Shown: positions 17,460 through 29,070, counted from the stretch's first letter. The stretch is DNA of 35,000 nucleotides from Stramonita haemastoma (GCA_030674155.1 CM060342.1:12518643-12553642); one strand, 5' to 3'. Notes: generated from the letters alone by a model not told the origin. Numbers and translations: made by a program.

Positions 17460-19565
17460 CAAGAGTCTGATATGCTGTGTATGAATACAAATTTAGCACG
17501 AGTCATCTGTTAAGTTGAAACTACTCGTATATGAATTGTACAACGATAATATTTTAGTTCTAAATGTTTGTATGTAAATTGGACATAATTCATCATTTTA
17601 GTTAAAAAATACTTATGTTTTTAAATAGTACATAAAGCACCTGTTTAGTTGAATCTTTTTAAAAAGATTATTTATTAAATTTTTATTTTATTTTGTTGTT
17701 GTTGTTTAGCTGAAGCTATTTGTATATAGATCAGATGTGAATTATCATTTTCGTTAAAATGACTTGTATATAAATTTGACATGAATCATCATTTAAGATA
17801 AAATAGCTTGTATGTAAATTTGACAGGAATCATCATTTGCTTGTTGTAAATTTGACATGAATCATCATTTAAGATAAAATAGCTTGTATGCAAATTTGAC
17901 AGGAATCATCATTTAAGATAAAATAGCTTGTAAGTAAATTTGACAGGAATCATCATTTAAGATAAAATAGCTTGTATGTAAATTTGACAGGAATCATCAT
18001 TTAAGAAAAAATAGCTTGTAAGTAAATTTGACATGAATTATCATTTTAGTTAAAATTTAAGCTTGATGTAAATTTGATATGAATCAACAGTTTAGTTAAA
18101 ATAGTTTGATGTAAATTTGATATGAATCATCAGTTTAGTTAGAATAGCTTTATGTAAATTTGATATGAATCATCATTTTAGTGAGAACACCCTGTGTGTA
18201 AATATCGTGTATTGAAATTGGACATGGTTTTATCAGTTCATTTGAAAGAACTTGTATGTTATTTGAATATTGATCATTATCTAAGTTGAAATAACTTTTA
18301 TGTAAATTGGATATTAGTCATTATTGTTCTTGAAATAACTTGTATGTTTAATTGGATATTAGTCATCATTTTAGTTCAAATAACTTGTACGTAAATTGCA
18401 CGAGTCATCATTTTAGTTCAAATAGCTTGTATGTTAAATGGACCGAAGTCATCATTTTAGTTCAAATACTTGTTACTTTGTATATTAAATGAACCAGAGT
18501 CATCATTTTAGTTAGATTAGCTTGTATACTAAATAACTCGTGTAGAAATAACTTGTATGTAAATTGGACAAGAGTCATCAGTTTAGTTGAAATAACTTCT
18601 GTTAAAATGTGACATAAATCATCATTTTAGTTGAAATAACTTCTGTTAAATTGTAATTGAAATAATTTGTATCTTAGTTGGATATCAGTAAGTTTAGTTC
18701 AAATAACTCGTTTGTAAATTATGTTTATCAGAATTTTAGTTTAAACTACTTGTATTATAGTACCCAACCAGCCTTTTTATATTAAAGTACTGATCTACTA
18801 AAATCTTTTTTTGTGTGCATATGCGTGTGTGCATGTGTGTGTATATAGGTATGTATTATTTATGTGGTATGTATATATATTTGTGCCTGGTTTTTTTTTC
18901 CTTCTGGAAGTGATGTTTATGTACATTGCTGAAGATCTTGCTTTATCTATTTCAATGTAGTATATATGTATTATAGATTTATTATGTATTTGAATGTAAT
19001 GCTATATACTTTTTTTAAATAATGTAAAGTGCTTTGTGCTTCCTCTGTAAGGGGAAAGGAAAGCGCTCAAGAAATGTTCATCATCAATATTGTTATTATC
19101 ATCATAACCTGCACATGAACTACAATGTCAGTTAAAACTGCATATAGATGTAACACCTGTACAGGAATCACCATTTCAGTTGAAAGATGTCATTTCAGTC
19201 AAAACTGCTTTTGTGTAAGACTTCTGTAAGTTATACATGAATCATGATTTTAGATGAAATTCACCATGCTATTCTGAAATACTTATATCAGTTGCAGGAA
19301 GAATCACTATTACAGTTGAAAGTTGTTTTACACAAAACTACTTTTGTGTTAATTGTACACAAATCACTGTTTTAGTTGAAAATGACCAATTTACTCGAAA
19401 CTGCTCATCTCTCACTTGCACAATCGTGAATCACTATTTTGTTGAAAGTCAACTGTTTCAGTTGAAAGTATTGATAAACTTGTATGTAAATCACCGTTTT
19501 GATCGAAAGTCACCATTTTTTGTAGAAACTGTTTGTAACTGTATGTAAATTATATGTTAATCATC
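17460..19565 (+). repeat. Decayed tandem array of ~44-bp units, with a homogeneous core
   Basis: The best units (17770-18060) read AAATTTGACAGGAATCATCA, TTTAAGATAAAATAGCTTGT, ATGT (44 bp). Outwards in both directions the units drift (for example TAAATTGGACATAATTCATC, then TTTTAGTTGAAATAACTTG), but the order TGTA-AAATT-GAC-ATCATCA-TTTAGTTGAAA remains recognisable from about 17460 to 18750 and again from about 19115 to 19565. The gap (about 18770-19110) holds AT-rich sequence and a SINE-B tail. The frames are all broken, so it is not coding. Confidence 0.88.
19012..19112 (+). mobile_element. SINE 3' tail inside the 44-bp array
   Basis: GTAAAGTGCTTTGTGCTTCC, GAAAGCGCTCAAGAAATGTT and a TTATTATCATCAT end match the type of tail ending in AGCGCTA.A.AA followed by ATT repeats. 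It splits the array, so it arrived after the array formed or marks an edge between two arrays. Confidence 0.55.
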
Positions 19566-19570
19566 ATGTT

Positions 19571-20066
19571 AGTTGGCTCTGAGGTTCACCAATGGCTAGA
19601 TTTTGCTATGCAACTGTTCGTACCCACCATCAAGGTAGCTGTATTCCGTCTTGGGGATGTTCCTCTAAAATAGGGATAGGGTGGAGGTAAGTTGACAGAC
19701 ATTTGTAAGAGAAGAGTTTTGTGCCAGTTACAGGCCTTTAATTAAAATGGATGTTTTGATGTATTGAAAAACGCGTTGAATGGAGGTTTGGATCATGTTT
19801 CATTTACAGTGAAGGCTACTTATTAATAGCCTGTAGTCTCACACGTTTAATCTGTGATTTTAACTTTTATGAGCTGACAACCCTGATATGGCCTCAGTGG
19901 TCGGCGGGGCTGTAAACAACAAGATTGGATTGGATGTCGAGTGCTCTTTTGAATTTTTGAACTTTGTGTTTGTATTGTGATAGATGATTGTTTTGTTGTG
20001 CTTCTTAGCTAGAGCTCGAGGTTCATCAATGGTGAGATTTTGTGCATGTGACCGTTTTAGGGATTG
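19571..20066 (+). mobile_element. Two element D copies separated by 340 bp
   Basis: The first (19571-19665) has GGCTCTGAGGTTCACCAATG, CACCATCAAGGTAGCTGTAT and TCTTGGGGATGT. The second (20004-20066) has TAGCTAGAGCTCGAGGTTCA and TCAATGGTGAGATTTTGTGC and stops there. Between them is unassigned T-rich DNA, with GATTGGATTGGAT near 19922-19936 that recurs near 20952. Confidence 0.7.
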
Positions 20067-22283
20067 ATAAAAAACAACTTGTATTATTCTGCTCTGAAGG
20101 AAATGAAATGATTGTATGATTGTACAATATTGCCGTTTGTTTCATGAGATTGATTTAATTTCAGATGTATTTTGTTGTGTGTGCTTTTATTGTAGATACT
20201 TCTCGTCACAACCTTTTTTTTCATTTTAACAACGCAAGATACTGAGCTGTATATAGTGCTGCCCATTACTGTGGGAGTTTCTGAATTGTGCTTTTGTGAA
20301 ATTGTTTCCAAAATAGTCATCAGTAACGATGTATTATGTAAATTCAATGTTCTTTTCTTCATTCGTCAGTGCAGAGAGAACAAGGTCCAGTTGTGTTTTC
20401 TATGTCAGAGATTTGTCATGGCTTTTGTGGTCACTAGGGCTATAAATGGAAATAACACTTTCAAAGTTTCTTGAACTTTTCATGTAGAGGTCCTTTAACA
20501 CTTAAAAAAAAAAAAGTTATTGACTGTGTAGTGTGTAGTGTAGTAGTGCTTTTGTGCTTCTTGTTGAAATTATTGAACATATTGTGAAATACTTGTTAAG
20601 TTTTTAAAATGGACAAGTTTTGGAGATGACTTGTTAAGTTTATAAACTGGACAAGTCTTGTTAATCTTTTGTTTTTATGAACTGGGGTAGAGATTTTAAA
20701 AAAAAAAAAAGGGGGAGGGGGGGGGGGGGGGCTTAACATGTGATAAAATGTGTGCTATGTACTTCCAGGTACCACTATTCCGATTGTGGACATTCCGACA
20801 TTTAGCTTCTAACACCAAAGCAAAAATGCTGTGAAGATAAAGGAGTACAGAGCTTTTTCTGTGTTTGCCTAAGGTTTGTCACAAGTTCAGGATTTCATTG
20901 ATATTCTTGAATGGTTTCTGGTTTGGTAGCCTGTTAAGGAGGCTGTAAACAGTTGGATTGGATCGGATTGTTAGTTAAAGCTGTGCCAAGTCTTCGTGTA
21001 CTGAAAGTGTTCTGTGAGCTTTTCTTTGCGTTATGTTAAATGGAGGCAAACTGATGGGGCAGGGCCATCTTGGTAGTTACTTTACAAGTATTCAAATATG
21101 ACTGAAGTTTCTTTTTTGTTGCTTTTTTTTTTTTTTCCTAAAGATATGTATTTCATTTTAATATTTAATTGCTTGAAGTTTTGTGATATGTGTCCTGCGA
21201 GTAGTATGAAAAGGGAATCATTCCCCTTTGTTATATGGTCGTGTTCTTTGTTTAATCTGAATTTTTGACTGGAATCTAGTTTACCAATTGAAACACAATA
21301 TAGGAATGGTGACCTATGACTTGCGTTATTGAAGATATAGTTTCCAATCCGTGTGTTAATGAACTACTGTTTGTAATGTCATTTAATTTCGTGGATATTT
21401 GATGCTACTGTTATTATTTGTGGTAAGGATGTTGCACTTTTCATAGCACTTGTGCTGTTTATCTTCAATGCATGAATTGATTCATTTATCATAATCAAGA
21501 TATTTTTTTAAAAGATTTATTCTCATATTTGTTTATGATACAAGTCAATCCACACACGCGCTTTATTGGTGCACACACTTGTTCGGTGTATTGCTAGTGT
21601 GTCATCAGTTTGAAAAACTTTTTTTTCATATATCCATTTCTTTTGTATTCAAGCATCCACTTGTCTGTTTTTCTCTTTAACATTGTTGATATAGTTTTGT
21701 TGTTTCTTTTACTTGTGTATAGATGCACTTTAAATATAAATTTATCTATTACCCATGATAGTACATACTCAATTCTTATTTTAATTAAGGGAGCTGCGAC
21801 TAGTTTTATAGCATTAGTGTATTGGTTGATTACGATTTTTTAAGACATACTGATAATTTTTTGTTTTATTTTTTATGTTGATTTATTTGTGTTTAATGCT
21901 CTACAATTTGTATTTCTCATATATATGCACCACACACACACCCCTCCACACACACACATGATATATATATTATATATGCGCACACACACACACACACACA
22001 ATATCACATCACACTGTACATACTATTAGCATCTTTTTGTTGTTGGGTTTTTTGTTGTTGTTTTGTCGTGTTATGGTTCTGGTTTCCAGTGTTGTTTTAA
22101 TGGAACTGCTTTGTCATCAGAATATTTTTTAAATCGCCTTCACAATCTCATTATAAAAAAAAAAGTCTACAGTATAGCATCTTCATGAACTGATTTTTAT
22201 GTTAAAATATCTTCCTTTTTTTTTTTTTTTTTTTAGGCCATTTAGTATTTAGTTTTTTCTTGTTGGATTTTATGTGCACACAA
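20067..22283 (+). other. T-rich region without recognised genes
   Basis: No exon seen. It holds a poly-A/poly-G block near 20698-20731, T-tracts near 21118-21136 and 22217-22234, and a CA/TA block at 21920-22005. Short similar phrases (TGTTAAGGAGGCTGTAAACA near 20932 and a related phrase near 19905) hint at old dispersed repeats. It is compatible with 3' UTR or intergenic DNA. Confidence 0.4.
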
Positions 22284-22461
22284 TTCAGTACAGCTCTCCA
22301 GCTGTAAATAGGTACTGTCCCTCTTTAGGGACAGGGAGGGTAAAGCAGTGAGGGAGAGGAGATGGGCGCTGCCCTTAACATGCTGGCCCCTAGAGAAGCT
22401 GAGGTCTGTGATGCCTAGCTCCCCAACAACCACATAGGTTATGAGAACACCTTTACCGTTT
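22284..22461 (+). mobile_element. SINE-C copy, 5'-truncated
   Basis: It starts at TCAGTACAGCTCTCCAGCTG, that is, after the tRNA/5S head. The rest of the body is intact: GAGGGAGAGGAGATGGGCGC, ATGCTGGCCCCTAGAGAAGC, ACACCTTTACC. 5' truncation is expected of target-primed reverse transcription. Confidence 0.88.
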
Positions 22462-22465
22462 ATGT

Positions 22466-22760
22466 TCACACAAGCAAGAGAACTTTGTGGTTAGAGCATG
22501 GAATCCGTGATGTGACAATTATCGACGGTGCAGGTTCAATTCTACACTGCAATGTCTGTTCAGAATTGGGGCAGGGGGGTTGTTGGGTTAAAAAAAATTT
22601 TTTTGCCTGGAGAAGACTATAGACCGAGGCTCTGTGTGTAAATACATGCAGAACATCTTCAATGCTCTGCAAGGTTCAACTTTGCCTAAGACGCCTCATC
22701 TGAAAAATCCAGTGCAGTGCCCCAGCGAGTCTTTAAGAGGTTAAGGGAGAAGTGAAATAT
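22466..22760 (+). mobile_element. SINE-B-related head and body joined to element E
   Basis: A tRNA-like head (CTTTGTGGTTAGAGCATGG; B-box-like GCAGGTTCAATTCTACACTG) is followed by GAGAAGACTATAGACCGAGG and CATGCAGAACATCTTCAATG (SINE-B body). From 22668 it continues as AGGTTCAACTTTGCCTAAGA and TTAAGGGAGAAGTGAAA, which belongs to element E. The join may be a mosaic element or two adjacent insertions. Confidence 0.55.
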
Positions 22761-22963
22761 CACTGTGTGTGTGCGGTGCGTGCACATGCATGCATGTAAA
22801 CTCACACATACTCATATACGTGTGCGCACACACAGTGTAAAACTGATGTATACATATGCATATGTTGTATTCTTCACAAATTCACACACACACACACACA
22901 CACACACTGAGCTTATGCATGCATAGAACCATACTGCACTAACTCATACATTTTATGTTTTGC

Positions 22964-23258
22964 GGGGACGGGTTAGCTCAGTGATCAGAGCACTTGCTTT
23001 GCCTAAGGTAAGGTTAAGCAGCATTGAGCATGGTTACCAGTTGGTTGGGTGACCGTTTGCATGCCTAGGCTTCAGTACAGTCCCCCAGTTCACCCAGATG
23101 TAAATGGGTACCTGTCCTCTTTAGGGTCAGGGAAGGTAAAGCAGTGAGGGAGAGGAGATGGGCACCGCCCTTAATATGCTGGCCCCTAGAGAAGCTGAGG
23201 TCTCTGATGCCTCGCTCCCCTAACGACCACATAGGTTATGGGACACCTTTACCTTTTA
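22964..23258 (+). mobile_element. SINE-C copy, full length (tRNA/5S chimera)
   Basis: The head GGGGACGGGTTAGCTCAGTG, ATCAGAGCACTTGC is followed by the 5S-like GTTAAGCAGCATTGAGCATG and GTTGGTTGGGTGACCG. The body has CACCCAGATGTAAATGGGTA, CTCTTTAGGGTCAGGGAAGG and ATGCTGGCCCCTAGAGAAGC and ends CACCTTTACCTTTTA. It is the most complete copy in the window, 500 bp from a truncated copy in the same orientation. Confidence 0.92.
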
Positions 23259-23860
23259 GTGTTCTTTTTTCTTTGCAGACTAATCCAGTCTATTGTTGAA
23301 GAGCACCTTTGTACATAACTTTTTTTTTTTTAGCTTTTAAAAAAAGTATACTTCATTTTTCTTCTTTTTTTTAACATATGTTTTGTCAAACTCAACTTGA
23401 ATCTGTTCCCATTTATTTATACAAAGCTATTCATAACTTTTTTTTCTTCTTTTTTGATATTTGCTTGCTTAAATGCGTGCACCACACACACACAAACGCA
23501 CACACACACACACACCTATATTTGTGCACACATAAGTATTTAACATCCATGCAAAATGACACAGATGCTAACATTTTTTATACTCTTGTACTATGGTGTT
23601 TGTTCATGATTGTCTGGTGAGATCTATTGTTATACAAAACCTTTGATATATTTTTTTTTAAAAACAATAAAACTCACAGGTATCTGCCAAAAAAATAAAT
23701 GCTCTTATTATTATTATTTTTTTTTTATTAATATATTTTTTAAAATCTTATTTCCTCAGTTCACGTGATTAGTTATAACCCCATTAGTAAGATAGCCATA
23801 TTCTATCTTTGGGATAACAGTAACACTACATTCCACTCATTTATGCATACACATATTGTT
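23259..23860 (+). other. AT-rich interval with CA repeat and a possible poly-A signal
   Basis: A CA microsatellite lies at 23484-23515. AATAAA occurs at 23666-23671 in a T/A-rich setting and is one candidate end for a long plus-strand transcript, though such words are frequent in AT-rich DNA. No exon recognised. Confidence 0.3.
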
Positions 23861-23940
23861 ACGGAATATTACTCATATTTACAAACATGTATAGATTTTG
23901 ACGGAATATTACTCATATTTACAAACATGTATAGATTTTG
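23861..23940. repeat. Perfect 40-bp tandem duplication
   Basis: The 40-bp block starting ACGGAATATTACTCATATTT and ending CATGTATAGATTTTG occurs at 23861-23900 and again at 23901-23940 with no difference, so the duplication is recent, or the assembly duplicated it. Confidence 0.98.
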
Positions 23941-24095
23941 CTGTGTAGTGTTTTGGAGTATACGTTTTTATGGATTTGTTCTGCGTTACACTTTTTTGTT
24001 GTCGCCATTTTGGTGGAACAAGTATCTTCTTATTCTTACTGGGACAGAGTTAAGCGTTTGTGCGCCGTGTGTTTTGTAATCTGACAATTACACAA

Positions 24096-24430
24096 CTAGC
24101 ACTTTTTTTTTTTTAGAGCAGCAAATTGAAAACTGGCTATTAGTGTTGCAAAGCTAAAAGATTTTCACGATTTTGTTGTGTTTGGGTTTTGTGTTTGGGT
24201 TTTGTTTTGACTTGTCTTTTTGTGCTTTTTTTGGAGCAGCTGGGGGGGGGGAGGTCATTTGTTGATGTTTAAAGTACATATCTAGCACTTCTTAGAGCAG
24301 CAAATTCAAAATTGGGCCACTACTGTTAATGTTTCAAGAGTCTCAAGATGTTTGTGTGTGTGTCGTGTTTGGGGTTGGGTTTTTTGGGGTTTGTTTTTTA
24401 GGGGGCGGGGGTGTATTTGCTGTTGATGGT
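24096..24430. repeat. Diverged tandem duplication, ~185-bp period
   Basis: CTAGCACTT, TTAGAGCAGCAAATTGAAAA and the following GTGTTTGGGTTTTG-rich segment and G-tract (24096-24280) recur from 24283 as CTAGCACTTCTTAGAGCAGC, AAATTCAAAATTGGG, a GTGTTTGGGGTTGGG segment and a second G-tract. Divergence is moderate. Confidence 0.75.
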
Positions 24431-24832
24431 GGTGAAGGTATTTTTTATTCATGAATTGGTTTATCTGAAAGCTTATTTGTATCTTTTTTTGTTTTTTTTT
24501 TGGGGGGGGGTTGCATTTTCCATTTTGATGACATTTGTCTGCCTTACGGTTTCAGTCATAAAAGTCTCCGAGACATCATAAGTTTTTACAGGTGTTGGTA
24601 GGCTGTAAAAAAAAGAATTTTTTAGTTGTCATTTAAAAAATATTTTTAAACTGGTAACAATGATTTGTAACTTTGCTAAAATCTATTATAGATTGATATA
24701 AGTTAAAAGCTTTATAAAGTCAGGGTTTTCTTTCTTTCGATAGCTGGCTGAAGCCATCGAAAAAGAATGTTATGAATCGACCCATCTCTGTTGCCTGTAA
24801 GCCTTTTTTTTCTTTAAAAAAAAAAAGAAACA

Positions 24833-25184
24833 TTTTACAGAACTGATACTTTGGTATTTTCACTTTTACATTTTATGTGTGTGTGTGCTTGGCTTTTTTT
24901 GTTGTTGGCAGAACTGATACTTTGGTATTTTCACTTTTACATTTTGTGCGTGATTGGGTGGGGTTTATTTTGTTTTTGTTTCTTTTTTCCCCCTTTTTTC
25001 TATAGTTTTTTTAAATTTTTTACAGAACTGATACTTTGGTATTTTGACTTTTACATTTTGTGTGTGTGTGTGGGGGGGGGGGGGGTATTTTTTTGTTTTG
25101 TTTCTTTTTTTTTCCTTTTTATTATTTTTTAAAATTTTTTTACAGAACCGATACTTTGGTATTTTCACTTTTACATTTTGTGTG
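24833..25184 (+). repeat. Four repeats of a ~45-bp block, each preceded by a T-tract and CAG
   Basis: The block CAGAACTGATACTTTGGTAT, TTTCACTTTTACATTTT occurs at about 24838, 24909, 25023 and 25143 with at most a few changes. Variable T-rich spacers separate the copies (72, about 113 and 120 bp apart). In three copies the junction reads as pyrimidine tract plus ACAG, the form of a 3' splice site. The blocks are conserved while the spacers differ in length. Confidence 0.9.
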
Positions 25185-25569
25185 GGGTTCAGGACACAGG
25201 AACTGGCCATTCAAAATTTTTAATCAGGAGCAACAGACAATGCTAAGATGATGATCAAACTTATTCCTAAATGGTCAAAGTAGTTCTTTTTCATGCAATC
25301 ATGTGCAACCCAGTTCAGTGACTTATGGGGAAAGTAATCCAGCGTTACTTTCCTTTCAAAATCTCTACTCCAAGCTCTGATATTATGATGGAGAAAACTC
25401 TGCAAATGTCTTTTTAAATAAAAAATAATCTGGAACACAAACCACCAGAAACTGGAAACATTCATTTTGTAACTTTGAAGATTTTATTGCAGAGAAGTTT
25501 TTCATTCATTCTCTTGATAATTTTGCTTTTACGATATATATTACGGTCTCAACAATGTATTTTTTTTAT

Positions 25570-25601
<32 letters not shown>

Positions 25602-27125
25602 GTATTATTTTTTTTTGTTTTTTTTTTAATGATATATGTTTTTGGCAGTGCTTTTTATGATATATGTGTGTGTATATAATATATATAGATAGACATTTTT
25701 GTTACTCCCCCCACCCCTTTTGTCTCCATCTAGGCTGGAGTATTATACATCATGCTTTAAAAATATTTTTTAAAAAAAGGTTTGTTTGCTTCCACAACAT
25801 TGTCTACCCCCATCAAAGCACAGCAGGGTAACCCCCCTTAACATTACTGTGTGCCAAAAATTTTTTTTTTTTTTTTAAAATTTAAAAAACAAACAAAACC
25901 CCCCCCCACTACTGTGTGCCTCTTTTCCATCAGTCCCTACTGTTTACACTCCGCATGGCCTCAACCAACAATAATGAGAGAGATCAATAATGATGAATTC
26001 ATTCTTCAATATACCCCCAGGGGCTATGAAACCCTATATTGAGGGAAGTAATTTTTGAAAAAAAAAAATTCTTTTGGATTGTTTACTAAACAAAAAAACC
26101 CCAAAGATTAAACATATATTTAAACCATTCTTTTTGCCGCGAACGTTAAAATTTCCTGCATTAATGTACACAACGGGCCCGGTGTTTTTTTGTTTTCTTT
26201 TGCATTCTTACTGCCGTTTACACTAAAAAACAAAAAAAAAACAAAACCCAAACAATCTGACATCTCATCATTTTTCGCTATCAACTTCACAATCACGATT
26301 ACTTTCATCAAACTCGGTAGCAGCAGCCTGTAAGTCACTTTGACCCATCAACTGGATCAATTGTAACAAGATTGTAACCGAAAGAGGCCTTTAAATCAAC
26401 TCTATCGCTGTCCAAATCCTTTTACAGCAGACTCTCTAAGCATTGCTACCAGCAGGACTTGTTTTCCAAACTTTGAAAATTCACAACTTGCCTTAATTAA
26501 GCGAGACCTATTTGGACACAGTAAAGCTCAGAAAACATGGCAGTGCTCATCTTGTTAAGGTAAGACTGCAACTATTGCAAGAACCTACTTTACGTTAACA
26601 AAAACGGCAATATCGTATTGTAACCATGGGGTGCAAGCCGTAACTGCACAGTGATGTCATTCAGCCATCTCTCTCTCTCTCTCGCTGTTATGAAAACAAC
26701 CACAATCACACATACAGAAATAGCAATCCCCCCCCCTTTTTTTTTTAAGAGTGATAGTGATAATCATCCTCATTTATACAATAATGATCATCTTTCACGC
26801 AGTTTTAGAAAAAAAAAAAAACAACCTTCAAGCACACAGTGATGAAAACGATCCTCTCTCAAACGGTTATAAAAACCAAGAACTCTCACCTCTTTCTTAT
26901 CAGGCAAATTTTTCTCCTCTGCTTTGACGAGGGTTTTTGTTCAAGATAAGATTTCAATTCCTAAGTCATTAATTAAATATCACGGATTCTGTTTGTATGA
27001 CTAATCTTCATACAAAACACTTTCAGGTGGTGGAGAAAATGAGCTGTAGCTATTGCAACAGTAAATACTTGAAAGAGAATGCAAACCCCAAACAGGTTTT
27101 GGTGTAGAGACAACACTGAGCATGC
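25185..27125. other. Unassigned region containing the composition switch
   Basis: No gene or dispersed repeat recognised. Up to about 25.7 kb the plus strand is T-rich; from about 25.8 kb A- and C-tracts dominate (25884-25908, 26060-26068, 26222-26241, 26809-26820). A TA run lies at 25577-25601. The minus-strand frame 25220-25465 has no recognised motif. AATAAA occurs on the minus strand at 25483-25488. Confidence 0.4.
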
Positions 27126-27484
27126 GTGCACACACACACACATACATGCACACACACAGGTTTGAGAACACCGAACATGCCTGCATCCACATACACACAC
27201 ACACACACTGAACACACACACACACCACAAATCTTGATCATAATTCACGATGTATATATATATATTCATTCTCAATATTCTAATTATGATGGCGGCACAC
27301 ATGGAATCAGCGCAGAACAAATGTGCAATACTCTTCAACATCTGGCCGATTAAGTGACAGAACTTTTTCCTTAAAACAACACAGTAGTCATAATATTGCA
27401 CCAGACAGACATGTACATGCCCCCCCCCCCCCCCCCCCCCTCCTCTCTCTCTCACATATCTCTCTCATCTCTCTCTCTCTCTCA
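27126..27484. repeat. CA microsatellites, then poly-C and CT tract
   Basis: CA runs at about 27128-27158 and 27192-27227 flank a near-repeat (TTTGAGAACACCGAACATGC). A poly-C tract (about 27420-27440) and a TCTC-rich tract (27441-27484) follow. All apparent proteins here are low complexity. Confidence 0.9.
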
Positions 27485-27736
27485 CGTTAGCACTCTCAGT
27501 CTTTTTAAAGTAATTCTTTGCCAATACCAAGTATTTAGAAATATCCCTTCATATGGGGCAATTCTCTCTCTCTCTCCTCTCTGTGTGCGAGACAAATGTA
27601 ACCACAAAAACATTCCTTACAATAGTAATGATTTACTCCTACCTCTTTTTTTTTTTTTTTTAAAACCAGAAACGTCGTGTATTCAGAGTTTGGCTTGTTG
27701 ACAGCACTGACGATGGATAACAGATCAGTTTCAACT
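27485..27736. other. Short unassigned spacer
   Basis: CT microsatellite at 27565-27577 and a T-tract at 27646-27660. Nothing else recognised. Confidence 0.5.
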
Positions 27737-27945
27737 GGCCTGTCAAGCCATACTGCCCCTTTTCTGTTGGTACAAGGCCAGAAAGGAATCAACTAGCCGG
27801 CCTGTCATGCCATACTGGTCTGTCATGCCGTACCGCAATACTGGCCTGTCATGCCATACTGGCCTATTGTGATACATACTGGCCCTGTTCGTGCCAATAC
27901 TGAGCCTTTCATGCCAATTCTGGCCTGTCTTGCCATACTGTCCAG
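27737..27945. repeat. Short-unit minisatellite, ~18-20 bp, about 9 diverged copies
   Basis: The unit CATACTGGCCTGTCATGC recurs with changes: GGTCTGTCATGCCGTACC, GGCCTATTGTGATACATACT, GAGCCTTTCATGCCAATTCT and GGCCTGTCTTGCCATACT. On the minus strand it gives a repetitive peptide (GMTDQYGM type), so the minus-strand open frame of 81 residues here is a repeat artefact. Confidence 0.85.
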
Positions 27946-28376
27946 CCCCTATTTCAGACAGTATAGTGTAGAAGTTTTCAGCCTTCATGTATATTCAAGC
28001 CTGGTGTGTCCTCGTACAGAATTGTATTGGTTATAAAAAAAATCAGATGGTTTAGTGTATGCTGTGTAGCGCCTCTATACACGAGACACTGAGACAATAT
28101 CACTCCTAGAGTTGTGTAGAATAGAATGATGTAATCAAGACAAAAATGGTATAAACTATATATAAAAAATATTGTGTACCATACCACAGGAGCCAAAGTT
28201 ACACGATGAGATGGTCTAAACCGTTATTGTTGGATGTTTCCCAGTTTAACACATGTTTTGGGGGGGGGGGGTGTTTACCCCCACAATGTAATATAAAATA
28301 TAAAAAATAGCCAAGAAGTATTAACAGATAAAATGTAGACCTGAACATAATGGTCCAAATGTACTTAAAGATGTCA
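27946..28376. other. Unassigned interval
   Basis: AT-rich with a poly-G tract at 28260-28271. No exon or dispersed repeat recognised. Confidence 0.4.
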
Positions 28377-28405
28377 GCACACACACACACACACACACAT
28401 ATATA

Positions 28406-28436
<31 letters not shown>
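28377..28436. repeat. CA then TA microsatellite
   Basis: About 24 bp of CA passes into ATATATAG and about 30 bp of TA. Confidence 0.95.
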
Positions 28437-28442
<6 letters not shown>

Positions 28443-28879
28443 GCACAACACAGACACAGACTTATTCAAATGAATGACAATTGTACCATATAATCATCCA
28501 AGATCAAAATATTCAGTCACCATATTTTTCAGGGTATCATTCACTACTTTTAAAGAAATACCACCACCCTACGCTTGTCAAAACAGCTGGGTATGTACAT
28601 AGATCTATTCCCCCCCCCCCCCCCCCAAAAAAAAAAACACCAAACAACCAAAGCAACTTAACTTTTCCCTATTTGTAGCAAGGATGTCAGCTTGTGTCTG
28701 GCAATGACTGTGACCTTTGTCCTGTGTGGGTGTGTGCCCTGTGAATGATTCTGCTAGTATTACACTGAATTGGTCACTACACGAGCTACATATCCGTGAT
28801 TCCATCATCTCAGGTTTGCTCTGACAAAGTTTTGCAGCAATATTTGATTCATCCCCTGAATTACTTGTTTATGCTTCCG
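28437..28879. other. Unassigned interval with poly-C/poly-A block
   Basis: Poly-C followed by poly-A at about 28610-28638. The rest is unrecognised. Confidence 0.4.
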
Positions 28880-29070
28880 CCCATCCCCCCACAAAAAAAT
28901 CCCACCATAAACAAAGGATATAAAATCCCCATCCCCCCCCCCAAAAAAAAAATCCCACCATAAAGGATATAAAATGCCTATCCCCCCCAAAAAAAAATCC
29001 CACCATAAACAAAGGATATAAAATGCCCATCCCCCCAAAAAAAAATTCCACCATAAACAAAGGATATAAA
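28880..29070. repeat. Tandem repeat, ~50-bp unit, four copies
   Basis: Each unit reads ATCCCACCATAAACAAAGGA, TATAAAATGCCCATCCCCCC and an A-tract. Differences are mostly in the lengths of the C and A runs, plus a small deletion (CATAAAGGATAT) in copy 2. On the minus strand the array gives the repetitive peptide seen as Gly/Phe/Tyr-rich frames, which are not genes. Confidence 0.92.

Noticed and set aside
25220..25465. 81-residue minus-strand open frame ending in ILALSVAPD
   Set aside because: The region is not repetitive and the frame is plausible by composition, but there is no motif, convincing splice border or homology I can name.
26537..26561. Start-codon-like AAAACATGG followed by AAG|GTAAGA on the plus strand
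   Set aside because: It would be a 23-bp coding exon (MAVLILL) with nothing downstream to join, and the strand opposes the local composition.
27743..27988. 81-residue minus-strand open frame with repeated YGMTDQYG
   Set aside because: It is the translation of the 18-20-bp minisatellite.
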